A stretch of DNA of 64,000 nucleotides, from contig NCSJ02000023.1 of assembly GCA_002812745.2 (NCBI GenBank), forward strand, positions 124,001 to 188,000. The letters run 5' to 3'. Below the pieces are notes generated by a model. That model searched no databases and had not been told where the DNA came from. It was given only the letters and a program-made list of their open reading frames with translations. Numbering within the stretch: position 1 is the stretch's first letter; each line of letters starts with the position of its first letter. The DNA comes from Scytalidium lignicola. Taxonomy: Eukaryota > Ascomycota > Leotiomycetes. Below, piece after piece: positions 1 to 11,495 of the stretch. A program made the position numbers and the translations under genes.

Positions 1-69
1 TATATAATGATATATTATATAAATCAACTAAAATCATTCTATTCTATACAAATTACAAGTAAGAACTGA

Positions 70-650
70 AGAGGTTTTATANCTAGACTAGAATTAAAAT
101 CCATAAGTGAATCAACAAAGATTTATATAAAACAAATAGAGGAAATACAAGAAAAAATCAAAAACTTACTTCAATATACTAAAAAAAGAATAAAAAANGT
201 ATTATAATCATAAACACTTAATAGAATTAATATACAAAAAANGAGAATAAAGTTTATTTTCTTAAGAAGAACATTAAAACAATAAGACTAAATAATAAAC
301 TAGACTAAGTAAAGATAAAACCATATGAAATTGAAAAGGTTTATAAATCTTTAACATATAAATTAAAATTATTAACAATAATTAAAATATATCCTGTTTT
401 CTATGTTTTACTTCTTGAACTAGTACTTGAAAACACTTAAACATTAATATTAAAAGAAGTTAATTTAGAAAGGAAGTACAAAGTTAAAAGAATTATCAAT
501 CATAAAATGTATTATAAGAAACTATAATACTTGGTTAAATGGATAAGATATCTGAAAAATAAGAATAAATAGAAATTTACTTTTAATTTTATAAGTTGTA
601 AAGAATTATTAAAGGAATATTACCAAACTCATCTTAGAATAGATTTCCAA
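70..650 (+). mobile_element. Ty3/gypsy chromovirus pol 3' end, RIP-decayed
   Basis: Degenerate retrotransposon, visible only through stops and transition mutations. Read on the plus strand, about 120-290 keeps the look of the integrase C-terminal region leading into the K-V-Y-L motif (here KVYFLKKNIKT). About 290-420 keeps the KLD..K..P.EIEKV and YPVF...LLLE block typical of gypsy integrase tails. About 455-640 resembles a chromodomain (KYKVKRIINHK, then YLVKW.RYLKN, then CKELLKEYYQTH), which marks a chromovirus. Base composition is far more AT-rich than in the genes, and changes look like C-to-T/G-to-A. N characters at 82, 198 and 242 mark unresolved bases. The element runs off the left edge, and no LTR could be defined. 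It is a dead copy. The family match is my reading of motifs, not a search result. Confidence 0.65.
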
Positions 651-1899
651 GCAATAAAATCATAAAGTTGGAAAAGAAAAGGTTAACTATAAAGGAAGAA
701 GCTATACTTAAGTCAGTAGAATATAACTTTAAAGGTTGAAAAGAATTCTGTTTCTCTTGCTTCTCTTTCTCTTCCTTAGCATCTAACTTGTCCAATGTCT
801 TCAAGCCATGACAAACTATTTCCTTCACCCTCTTACAGAGAAAAACTTGTTGTTTTTCAAGGTATACTAAACGAACAACACCTTCAGCCAACATCTAAGT
901 TGTTTTCTCCTTCTTAGCAGTCAACTAGTTGTACTTATGCTTGTAAGAAGCCTAAAAGGAGATATAAAGGTTTTCACCATCATACTTATAACCTTTACAA
1001 GTACATTCACCATAATGAGAAGAGTCAAAGGCTATTTTACAGGAAAAACCTCTTCTCTTACAATAAGAGCAAGGTATTATTTTAAAGCCAATATTATCAA
1101 TATAATCCCCGAGATTTTCTTACTCTTTTAGTTTTCTTGATCTTCCTCTTTCTCCTGGAATAATATTATCAGAATACAAACATTTTAATAACATGTTAAG
1201 AAAGAAGGAAGGTTTAACAAACAAAGATATTGTTCATGAGTATAATTAAGCATTAAGGCAATGCTAGTGCAGAAAGGGGATAATGTTACAAGATTAACTG
1301 AACAAGCTAATTAGTATAAGCCTAAGGCTCAGTACACAATAAGTATACACAGAGAACCTAACAATTAAAGGTCACATAACATAAATCTTAAGATCTTAAG
1401 ATCCAAGGATCTAAGAGGATCTAAGGATCTGAGAATCCTATAATCTAACTATATTTCATTATCTATATAAGTATACTATAAGAATATAAGAGTAAACTCC
1501 TCATGTTCAACCTAAATACATTACTAGATTTTACCTTTGACTTAGTCACCTGCTTAAGTATCATACATTTCTGTTGTTCTTGAACATCTACCTTACCCTT
1601 GCTATCCAGTGACCTGGATAGTATAATTTTGTAACATAATATGTTAATATGAATATATTAATTAAAACAAAGTAATTCTTTTTATTATTAGTTAAGGAGA
1701 ATAGTATATATAAAAGGTACCTTATATTTCAAGAGTTTTTGAAACTTTGAGGAGTATTATTAGATTCTCCTTCTTTTAAGGCTTATACATTAAATCTTAT
1801 TAAACTTCGAGCATATCCAAATGTAATAGTTTAATATATAAAGAATATATAGTTAATCTTATAAAAAGAGAAGCTAATTCGATATTAAGTTGATTAACA
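651..1899. other. AT-rich gene-free stretch
   Basis: No supported gene. It probably holds further decayed repeat sequence beyond the gypsy relic. A short low-complexity run of ggatcta-like direct repeats lies at about 1386-1440. ORFs of 60-90 codons here have no recognisable content. Confidence 0.5.
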
Positions 1900-2789
1900 T
1901 TATTATTTTGAAGTACTTATGACTTTATTTATCAAAGGTTGTTATAATACTTTAAAATCATATTTACAACATGGAAATGGTAATTTAAATAATATGTTTG
2001 AACATTTACTTTTATTCTAAGTATTTTANGCAAAATAACATAAATACAACTATAGTTCAAGAATAACTTTAGTGAAAATATTATATTAATATACATTTGT
2101 TCTTTATTATTCTAAGTTAAGTTTATAATCATATACTTGAAAAGTTAATAGTTGAAAGAGTTAAAATTCTTAAAAGTGCAATACTTAATATTACAGAGTA
2201 TAAGTGCATTATACAACACTTAGTTAGCCTTCTATATTACCATTTGATATAGAAAAGGGAAAGAGATAAAAGAATAATTCTTCTTGAAGATATATATCTA
2301 CACTAGTATTACAACAAGTTAAAAGAAGGTAGTCTGGTAATTTCAAACATTTAAGTGCTTATTCTGAACCTACAGGTTGTGAAAGGGAAGGGTAGACTTA
2401 AAGGAGCTTGGGGGAAAGGCTAGAAGTTGACTACTAATATAATTTCTGGTACAAAACGTTTATCCTCTGCTTTTGAGCTTCCTAGTAGCTCAGCTCCACC
2501 AGCATTAGAAGCTTCAAGTTCAAGAGAATTAGCTGAAGGGAAAGAGATATATATCACACGATCTAGCCGTACAACTACAATAGTTGGTCTGCAGCGAATT
2601 CAAGAAATAGGTCAAGATACATATGAACCTGGGACAGCATGGGAGCGAGGGTATCAACGTGGAATTTCATCGATATATCATACAGATTCTATGGAGGAGA
2701 CAGCTAAATTGGCTGACAAGGCAATGCAAGCCTCAGAGGCTTGGGACATGAATCAAGAAACCCAGGATTGTATTGAAATATTACCGTAG
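1900..2789 (+). mobile_element. MULE-type transposase C-terminal relic
   Basis: Decayed DNA-transposon coding sequence on the plus strand in several frames. About 1936-2010 reads LKSYLQHGNGNLNNMFEHL, like the tail of fungal Mutator-like (MULE) transposases. About 2200-2330 reads QHLVSLLYYHLI then ILLEDIYLH.YYNKLKEGS, like the zinc-knuckle-distal part of the same family. From about 2380 the sequence becomes less AT-rich, with a basic G(R/K)LKGAWGK motif and then a 120-codon open frame (2427-2789) rich in Ser/Ala/Pro (GTKRLSSAFELPSSSAPPA), matching the low-complexity tail of such transposases. No terminal inverted repeat was identified. N at 2030. The last 120 codons could be taken for a small gene, but context favours a transposase remnant. 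Assignment rests on motif memory only. Confidence 0.5.
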
Positions 2790-3913
2790 CTGTAGTGAAT
2801 GCAGGATAGAATTGATTACATCGCACGATCTCTTATTGCCATACTAATTTGTATGTACAAGTGAGATAGCGTTATGCCTGAGGCGTATCCGATGTCGGCA
2901 AAAGTGAGTGGATTTAGGTAAGTGGTGAGTGGATTTAGGGTTCCCCATAATAAATGGATCTGGATTCATTTCTCTCCAACGGTTGGTGGTTGTACAAAAA
3001 CGACCCCTGAGCCACGCACGCTTTGGCCTCAAAGGTACGGTAATAATCCTACTATCAGAATTACTTTCAGTCTCTCTCTTTTTGCTATGCAAGAGTAGTC
3101 GAGGTATAATGACGATTACTCCAAACCCGGGTTAAACCCGTAGTTTACAAAGCACTATATTTATTGCCGGACCTCTAATGATTGGTTTCGTTGCAGTTAG
3201 GGTTGGAGAACTCCCTCCCCACGGCAACTCCCCACGGCAACTCCACTGATCTTCGCTGTCAAAGTGCTTTCTGGATGGACCGGGATTTCACCCCAGGGGG
3301 CGGCGGAGACAGCGGTCCGCCTCCGTTCCCTGGGTTATCTCCGTGATTGCTAGGGTGGGGAGTTCATTTGTAAGTACTTCGTATGTTACGTGTATTTGTG
3401 AGATTCCGAGGTCGTTCGTATTACATTACGATGGAAGGTCAGAAGTCTAAATACAGTAGCAGAAGCGCCATTGTGGGTAGAGACCCAATTATTCGCTCAC
3501 GCACTTGGACCACTACTACGAGGCATTGTGAGGGCCAACGGAACGAAGAAGAAACCCTACTGTACCGCTAGTCGGGGTTCTTGATGTTGATGCAGGGAAA
3601 AAAGTCTGCAACTCTCGCCGCTCGCTCCTCATCTCCTTATCGTGCTGACTTCGTTGGATGAGTACTGTAGATACTCACTGATACTGTAGTACTGGACTGT
3701 AGCAGCCATCATCATCTGTGTACGCCCCTCACCCCCCTTCCCTATATTTGCCAACAAATCTGTAAAACCGAGTGAAGACGGACAGATAGAGAAGAATCCA
3801 ACACAGCGACAAATAAAACATGAAACAAGTAATTTGTACTGTATTCCTGGTATATTTTTAACTATAATTTGTATCAAAATCATAACATCGTGACATGGGG
3901 GGCCTTTCATCCC
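2790..3913. other. Intergenic, no gene seen
   Basis: Contains a direct repeat of gtgagtggatttagg at about 2903-2940 and a locally GC-rich patch at 3190-3365 with a tandem ctccccacggcaa. The patch is bounded by similar inverted ends (gaactccctcccca near 3207, tggggagttc near 3354), so it could be a short non-autonomous element. No coding sequence is supported. Confidence 0.4.
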
Positions 3914-5518
3914 TCAGTCGTAAATCTTCTTCCATACCCACAACGACCGTGAATCCACGTAGCTCAGCATGCCCGTCATGCCCCACTCCCTACCAATGCC
4001 ACTTGCCTTGGTACCGCCGAATGGGACGTTGGGTGCGACATCGAAATGCGAGTTGACCCAGACGCTTCCAGCAGACAGCTCCCGTGCCAGGCGCTCGCCG
4101 CGAGCGATGTCCTTTGACCAAACCGATGCCCCCAATCCCGTCTCCAAAGAATTGGCACGCTCCAGCACATCAGTCTCGTCGGACCACTTGAGCATGGGGA
4201 TGATTGGACCAAAAGGCTCCTCCACCACGATGCGAGAGTCATCTGGTGGGTTGTCGATGATGGCTGGTGTGATGAAATAGCCCTTAGATGTTGCCTTGAC
4301 TCCACCCTCAAAGGCCGTCTTCCACGAAGATTTGCCGATCTCAGCGTACAGGTCTTTGACCTTTTCGTATCTATCATAGTTGTTAGAGTTGAATTTCTTT
4401 CTCCAATTGTAATGCTGTATAGCGCAACTTTCTACAGGGGGGGANGGGGACTTACTGCATGCTGTTCTGTAGTGGGCCAACCAATACATCAGGGTCGAAA
4501 CCGTCGCCTGTCTTAATATTCTTTGTGAACTCCACCATAGCTTCCAGGAATTTGTCGTAGATCTTCTCATGCACGTAGAGACGCTTGACCAGCATGCAAA
4601 TCTGACCTGAGTTGAGGAAGCTGAGCGTAGCAATCTTCGGCACAATCTTCTCGATGTCGACATCGTCGCAGACAATGCAGGCATCGTTACCACCCAACTC
4701 TAGGGTGACACGCTTCAATGTCTTCGCACAGCTAGCCATGACCCTCTTGCCGGTGGCAATGGATCCGGTGAAGCTGATCTTCTCGATGCCCGGGTGCTCC
4801 GTCAACATGGGGCCGAGGTCGTCTCCGCCGCTCAGCACCTGGAAGACACCGGGTGGGAAAATGGACATGCCCAACTCGCCCAATTTCAGGTCCGTGTATG
4901 GAGTGAATGGCGATGGCTTCATGATGAAGGTATTTCCGGTAATGAGAGCTGGTCCCACCTTGCCCAATCCCAGTAGCACAGGCCAATTCCAGGGCACAAT
5001 ACCACAGCAGACACCAAGTGGAATGAAGGTCTGGGTAATGGTGCGTTCCTCATTATCGTCGAGAACAACGTCCTTAATCTCCATGGTTGCAAAGGTTCTC
5101 AACCAGGTCAAGGCCATGTTGAACTCCGTTTGGGCCAGGCCTAGAGGCTTGCCTTGCTCCCGAACCAGCAGCTTCTCTAGCTCTTCTCGATTGGCCTCGA
5201 TCAGATCGGCATAGGCCACCAGCAGCCTTGCCCGCTCCTCGAACGGTACCTTGGACCATGTCTTGAATGCCGTCCGCGCATGTTTCACGGCGAGGTCCAC
5301 GTTCGCTTGTGTTGATACTGGGACCTCATAGAGGGGTTCGGCAGTCGATGGGTTGAGAGAATGCCGAGTCTCCTTCGTCGGCACAAATTCATTGTTGATA
5401 ATGTTACCTGCGTATTTCTTTCAATGGGGTTTTAGCAGATGCACATCACTCCCTTTGGTGAATTTGGACCTAAACTTACCGTACAATCGAACGGAGCAGT
5501 GACTGTGGAAGGAGACAT
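3914..5518 (-). CDS. NAD(P)-dependent aldehyde dehydrogenase
   Basis: Oxidises an aldehyde to the acid with NAD(P)+ (ALDH superfamily); the exact substrate cannot be told. Exons: about 5518-5485 (or to 5480), 5407-4456, 4370-3914. The second intron is clean (GTAAGT at 4455, TAG at 4371) and joins ...NSMQ to YEKVKDLYAE. About 480 residues, the usual family length. Visible motifs: PWNWPVLL cofactor loop, FTGSIATGK, ELGGND with the general-base Glu, catalytic Cys in NSGQICMLV, EPFGP, and PFGGTKASGIGRE near the C-terminus. The first exon is in conflict. The ATG at 5518 opens MSPSTVTAP, but the family-like VRLYG just before the splice is in another frame, so either a rare donor (GTACGG) is used or one base is missing near 5490. 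An N at 4445 lies inside intron 2. No signal peptide, so cytosolic. Confidence 0.92.
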
Positions 5519-6595
5519 GATGAGCGAAGATTTGGTTTAATTGGATCTGGTTGAAGAATATCTGAATCACAAAAAAAAAATAACCAAAAAAGAAAGCTTG
5601 TTGGAAGTGGAAGCCCGTGCTATCTGTCGTATATCACTTCTCGGAAACTCAATGAACTTGAACTCTGGAGAAACCCGGGGAATGGGGGAGCTTCAACATC
5701 TACTTGTACTTTGGTACTATGCTACTATGCCGATGCTACTAACTATGAATAAGCAGTGAGGGGGTTTGAGGCGAGGGGTGGCAGAGGAAGGAGAGGGGTT
5801 GAGGCCGGTACTGCAGGACGGCTTCTGCGGTCCCAGCCTCAAGCCCAGTCTTGGCTGAGAGCAGCAGCAATGGTTGGTGATCGCTATGATTACTCTCCGC
5901 AGCGGACAGCGGGTGAGTTCGAGATCGGGACTGGCGTTATCTTAGTTGTCTTGGGGTAGTCTTGGGTTGGCACCCTTGGCGGAGAGTTTGCGGGAGTTCT
6001 CACAGCCCGCATGTCCCCCCTGATCATCAACGCTCGTTCGTCCAAATCCGGAAAACTGTTAATTAGCACAAATCCTTTTGTCCATCGTTAAACCCAGGTC
6101 AAATAAGCCCGCCCAACAGGGGAACGTACCGTTGCAAGGACGTCCAATAGCCCTGCTTCGCGCTGGGAATCCGGGCTAGCAAGTCCTTCGAGCAGTGCTA
6201 ACTCCCTTCGCTCTCTGACGACGCAGTCTAGGTTGTAGAAAAGAAGAAAACGTTAGAAAGCGTCCAGACATGGCCCTGCCCGAGTCTTCAACCCACCTGC
6301 CAGTCTCTTCCTGGCTCTCATTTTCCTGAATGGGAAGGGACATGCAAATCGCGATGTGATCGTTTCAAGCTTATAACTCTACTTTCTTATCCCCGGGCCC
6401 TCCTAGGGTCGCCCACCCGGCGCAATGCAAAAGGTTGTAATCGTAATGTAGCACTGCACAGATTGAAACTGATTTAGGCCTCAGTCTTTCCCTTGAAAAT
6501 CTGCCGACTCATTTCTCCGATTCTTTTCTCCCTTGTTGTGTTCGATAGTGTTGTACTCTCTCTATTATGCTCTGTTGTGCTCTGCTCTCATCACC
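5519..6595. promoter_or_regulatory. Divergent intergenic region between ALDH and rhodopsin-domain gene
   Basis: About 1.1 kb between two genes read away from each other, so it should carry both promoters. CT-rich stretches precede the 6596 start (6480-6560), as is common before fungal start sites. No operator could be named. Confidence 0.3.
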
Positions 6596-8273
6596 ATGCC
6601 GGCGACCAACTTTGTAGTTGAGTCGTGGACCTATCTTGCCATCAACCTGGTTGTTGTGGCCTTCCGCTTAGGTTCACGATGGTATACTTTGGGCCTTCGG
6701 GGACTGGCAATCGACGACTTCTTGATGGCGGTGGCTGGGGTAAGATACTGATCAATTGACATTCCCATCAAATGATTAGAGAATTCGCTGCTGATGTGTA
6801 ACCGTCGCAGCTCCTCTATACGGCAGAGACCGCCACCGCGTATTATGTTAGTGCTTACTGGTTTGGTCTCGCAAATAATAGGTAAGTTCTGCAGCCACGC
6901 TCACTGCCCTCCGCTTCTCCATCTTTTCCTCTCTCCACAGGTCTCTTGAGATGGCAAGAGATTACCCATCCCCGCATCCGCACCCACAAATGCCAGGGGC
7001 TGTCGGGTATCGACTGTCATTCATCGCAGAGCCATGCTGACATACGCTTTCTACACCCAGCATGACGCCAGAGCAGCGTGCCAGCCTGGATCCTCACAGC
7101 CTAGAGTACCATTTCAGAGTCAAGGGCTCTCAAACCCAGTTGTTTGGATGGCTTGTCTACACCGTCCTGCTGTGGACGTTGAAGCTATGCTGGTTGTTCT
7201 TCTATTCCCGCCTGGGGTGAGTCGTACCTGCGTCCCGCCACTGTCTAGTGGTGGATATCTTCAAAAACTAATCGCGAGACCAGTGAGGGCGTGCATAACA
7301 TGTGCCTCAAAATTAGGATCGGATTTGTTATCGTTCCAATATCTTTCTTTATCACCTTCTTGACCATTCTCTTTGGATGTTTTCCAATATCGAAACACTG
7401 GCAAATAAACCCCGACCCGGGCAGTATGTGACTTTGACAACTACTTCCATCACCACTAGATTGTCAGTTACTAATCCGAACCATAGACTTCTGCCAGCCC
7501 GCCGTCTCCAAGCTGCAGGCGTACACGCTCATTACAATGAATCTGTCGACTGATTTCTATATCATGGCGATCCCACTTCCGGTATGTGACTCCTAACTCA
7601 AGTCCTAATGGTAAATACCTGTAAGCATCACTAATCCTTCCCTCCCGTAACACAGATGATTTGGGGCACACGAATGGGTCTCAGGAAGAAATTCGGGCTG
7701 CTCTTAATGTTCTGCGGAGGGATTTTCACTACCGTGGCCGGACTTCTACGCTGCATCTTGATCCTCACGTCTGGTGCAGCTGGTCCTGAGCAAGCAGGAG
7801 AGTGGTCATGCCGTGAATCCTTCATTGCTGTCTTTGTCTCCAACGTACCTCTCATATTTCCGCCAATTCATCGGGCGTGCCGAAAGCTAGCCGGTATGTC
7901 CACGACGACAGGCGGGGAATCCAAATCCAAATCCAAATCTTACCGTCTGGGCGACCTCACTGTCAGTACTAAGAGGAACAAAAAGTTCAAGCATCCGCTC
8001 TCGATCCCCGACGAGACCGTTATGCAACATACAGCATACGAAAGGTACGGGTCCGATGAGATGATTGTCATTCCCGAGGAGGAGGCCGGCGCTACGCAGA
8101 AAAAGATCAACGACAGTAACAGCGATGCTCAGAGCAGTGTCAAGGGTGGAGATATTCGGGTCACTACTCAGTGGGATATCCAAAGCAATACCGAAGACAG
8201 GTCTAGGATTGAGAACTTCGGAAAGGAAAGGCACACACGCATGTTTAGCCAGACTCAAACTCGGTCACGATAG
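6596..8273 (+). CDS. Fungal rhodopsin-domain integral membrane protein (PTH11-like)
   Basis: Member of the large fungal family of seven-helix proteins (Pfam fungal rhodopsin domain, near PTH11-type receptors); ligand and signalling role unknown. Six exons join in phase: 6596-6739, 6811-6881, 7061-7216, 7284-7423, 7487-7581, 7656-8273, giving 407 residues. Family marks: LAIDDFLMAVAG after helix 1, NSMTPEQRASLDP in the first extracellular part, GSQTQLFGWLVYTVLLW helix, RIGFVIVPISFFITF helix, NFCQPAVSKLQAY, LSTDFYIMAIPLPMIW, and LTSGAAGPEQAGEWSCRESFIA before the last helix FVSNVPLIFPPI. The C-terminal 120 residues are a charged Lys/Ser/Glu-rich cytosolic tail, typical of the family. Start chosen at the ATG directly before the first helix. 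Located in plasma or internal membranes. Confidence 0.9.
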
Positions 8274-9709
8274 ATATCGTTATGTAGGAGGAGTTGGTGG
8301 ATGTTTGCACAGTGTTATTATGGGATGTATTATATAAATGGCAACNAAAAAAAAGGGCNAAAAAAGTATAACATGACTTGGAATTACTAAAAGGTATAAA
8401 ATTAAACGTTCAATCATCTTCTCTGCTGCCCTTTTACTATATATGCATCTAACGTGAACAGCTCATAAACTCACACTCTCTCAATTTCATACAGGCTCTA
8501 CAGATAGTATGTTCATATTGAGAACAACTTATTCATTCTTTCATAATCATATTACACTCCATATCAAATAAATATTTCTTTTCATTTTTCCAATCGGGTT
8601 TTACATTTATTCCACCGCAACAGTTAATACAAACTTATGTCACGTGAATGAATCGTCAATCTGCCTCAGTGCATCGCACACAACATTTATATTACTGTAA
8701 CACTAATCATTATTAAACCAAACTCAAACCTTTCTCTTACTCTTGAATTTAAGCATAAAGCTTTCCTGCTGGTATTATGCTAGCGTTTAAAATCACTTCA
8801 TGCGCTATACTTCACGTGATATTCAATGTAAGATCATTAACTATGGAAGAATTTTAAAATCAAATTTCATGCTGTCTAATTCTAAATAGTTGAGAGATTT
8901 TGAAAATCTCAAGGAGCCTGTCTATCTGTGTATTTTATTAGAACTGTCTTCCTAGAATATATAAAAGTTTGCTCTTTAACAACGATATATTATAGAACAA
9001 TGGTCAGAATTAAGTAAATATAGCAAAAATGACGATTTCGGGCTAGTCGCAATAGCAGAATTTTAAATGTTCAATGAGAACTTTACACACTCAGCAGGAT
9101 TTTAGTTGGAATCATGTCTTTGTCCTAACATTAAGTCTATTTAGTTATTCAAGGCTCAGGGAAACCATTTTCTGTGTTGTAAAAAGACTACAGTGGCATG
9201 CAACGACTGGCTTGCATTCTACACAACAGTGTATCTCGGCAATTATGAAGCCTCTCTCTAAATAATGCAAAGTGCTGGTTGGAAACGATGATATAGTATA
9301 ATATTGAGGAACCTGCACCAAATACCTCTCCTTTCAATTGATGTCGTAACTGAATCGGGACCTTGATAGTTACCCAACTGCCTAATAGGGACTGACCGCT
9401 AAAACGATGCAAGAGGACAACTCCGCTGTATTATTAGCTACAAGTATAATCGTTATTCGTAATCAGAAGACTAGATAACATCAAGTTTCGATAACAAACC
9501 TATTGCTGCCTTTAACATTTGCTCTTTCCTCTGTCTCGTTTACAGTACTTGTAGTGCGACCAATGTGCTTCTTGATCGAAGAGTGGTGAGATTTCACTGC
9601 TATCTAGCAACCCCACCTTTGTCATCCTCAATCGGAAAGATTGGTTTATTTGTGGCGACGAAACCTTCTACCTTCATAAAATGCTTCCTCTCTCAGGCAA
9701 TTCTCCACT
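8274..9709. other. AT-rich intergenic region
   Basis: No gene supported. Ns lie next to A-runs at 8346 and 8359. Short ORFs at 9074-9265 and on the opposite strand lack recognisable content. The last 100-200 bases should hold the promoter of the downstream MFS gene. Confidence 0.4.
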
Positions 9710-11495
9710 ATGAGTACAGAACAAGCCAATCGAGTGGAGGTCGTTGAAACAACTCCACTACTATCCAAAAAACCAGCAGCAGCAAGTCAATATGGCACAT
9801 CGGTGCTGTACCGTGCTCTGTTGTGTGGCTTCATGGTCTCATTGTCGTTTGGCGTCACCCAAGTCCCGTAAGTATTGCCGGCCCCCATCACACTAATTAG
9901 CTGGACACGTGCAAATGGAACAAGTGCTTACAAGTTGAAGACTCATCTATGTGTTCCGATTGATGACATGTGACGCCTACTACACGACGCATCCAGAACC
10001 AGGTTTGGGATATGACCGGTGTGAGAACCATGAGATCGAGGCGGGAACTGCTCGCGCCGTCTCTCTGCTGGGAGCCTCGACCACGTTGTTCGGTGTCTTG
10101 AATCTCTTTGTAACGGGATACGCGATCAAAGTTCTGGGCATCAAGACGGCATTGGCGATGTCCGTATTCTGGCCTGCTGTTCGCCTCGCCATCCAGAATA
10201 TTGGGGTCATGGCTGGTGGATCCAAAGGTATCATCATTGTTCAATCCTCACAGATCATCACTATATTAGGCGGACCTGCTGGCTATCTCCTCGCGTTGAA
10301 CTCGTACGTATCCGAGATCGTTGAGCCCAGTGAAAGGACAGGCGCCCTTGGGAAACTTCAGGGAGGTTCATTTCTAGGGACTGCAATCGCATACCTTGCT
10401 GGAGGCATCATTAGTGATGCGTTTGGTATCCTTGCCCCTTTCAGAGTAACGCTGGCCTTGTTTTTGACATCTTGTCTATATGTGCTACTATTTCTCCCAT
10501 GGATTGCTCCACAGAAAGATGCTGCCAAGCAGAGTTCGAACGGTGTTGCCAAGTTGCTTGGGCCTCTCAAAATCTTTTCTCCTCACAAATGGGTATTACA
10601 AGATGGTCGGATAAGTATGGAGTACGGTACTGTTGTGCTTGGTATAGGCACGTTTCTTGGCGTACTGGCTACAGGTTACATACCGGTACTGTTGCAGATG
10701 TATGCAACTGACGTCTACAAATTTGGTACGACGGAAAATGGCTACTTGATATCTTTGAATTCATTTATTCGTGGCCTTTTCCTCATGTTTATCTTCCCAC
10801 GAATAATATCAGTTGGTCGGAAGTGGCTCTCTGCAAGTAATACGGGGCAAGACACCGAAGCTTGTTCGACTCCAGACTCTATAGAGCCAGATCTGGAAGA
10901 TTTTGCTACAGTTGAGGCCATGGATAATGACGAGGAGCCTGTACAGCTGCGAAAAGTTGGGGAGGAGAAAGAGACTTTCGCATTTGATCTCCAATATACG
11001 AAATACAGCTTACTTGCCGATGCCGTTCTCACTGGAGCAGCATCATTTGTTGACCAAGGGTGGCAAATGTATTTAATTGCCAGTGTTCTTCCTTTTGCAT
11101 CTGGTACGGGTGCAGCAGCCAAGGGAACGATCCTTCAAATGTGCTCACCCAGCGAACGAGCAGATGCTTTGAGTGCAATCACTCTTGTTGAGATGATAGC
11201 TAGGCTTGCCACCTGTAAGTCTGCACACCATATTTATCATAGAGACACTTCGACTAACTATTTCTGTTAGCTAGTATATTTGGTCTCATCTTTGCAGCGT
11301 TTGCGGAGATAGGGAAAACGTATCTCGTATTCAGCTGCAATGCTGTAAGTCTATTTTCATTAGCAATGTTTGAGCAGCATTAATGGTAAACTATAGGCTG
11401 TAGCATTAGTCGGATTTTGTGTACTATCATTTTCGAGATTTCCGCCAGATGGGAGTAGGAGGTTTAAGGATGAAGAGGTTGATGAAGACTTTTAA
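9710..11495 (+). CDS. MFS transporter
   Basis: Plasma-membrane-type major facilitator with a fold like fungal efflux/tetracycline-resistance-like carriers; substrate unknown. Exons 9710-9867, 9941-11214, 11271-11344, 11397-11495 join in phase to 534 residues. The N-terminus is hydrophilic (ETTPLLSKKP), then helix 1 ALLCGFMVSLSFGVTQVP, then VFRLMTCDAYY and a Cys-containing loop, as in a common fungal MFS group. About twelve hydrophobic segments are visible, for example ARAVSLLGASTTLFGVLNLF, IIGG-type ILGGPAGYLLALNSYVSEI, and GSFLGTAIAYLAGGIISDAFG. A charged central loop (EDFATVEAMDNDEEPVQLRKVG) lies between helices 8 and 9. The last two short exons encode SIFGLIFAAFAEIG and AVALVGFCVLSF. It stands alone with AT-rich DNA on both sides. 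Confidence 0.9.

Noticed and set aside
3190..3365. GC-rich patch with similar inverted ends as a MITE
   Set aside because: Ends match only over about ten bases with a mismatch, and no target duplication is visible.
4612..5214. 200-codon plus-strand frame inside the aldehyde dehydrogenase
   Set aside because: Antisense shadow of a clearly conserved coding sequence.
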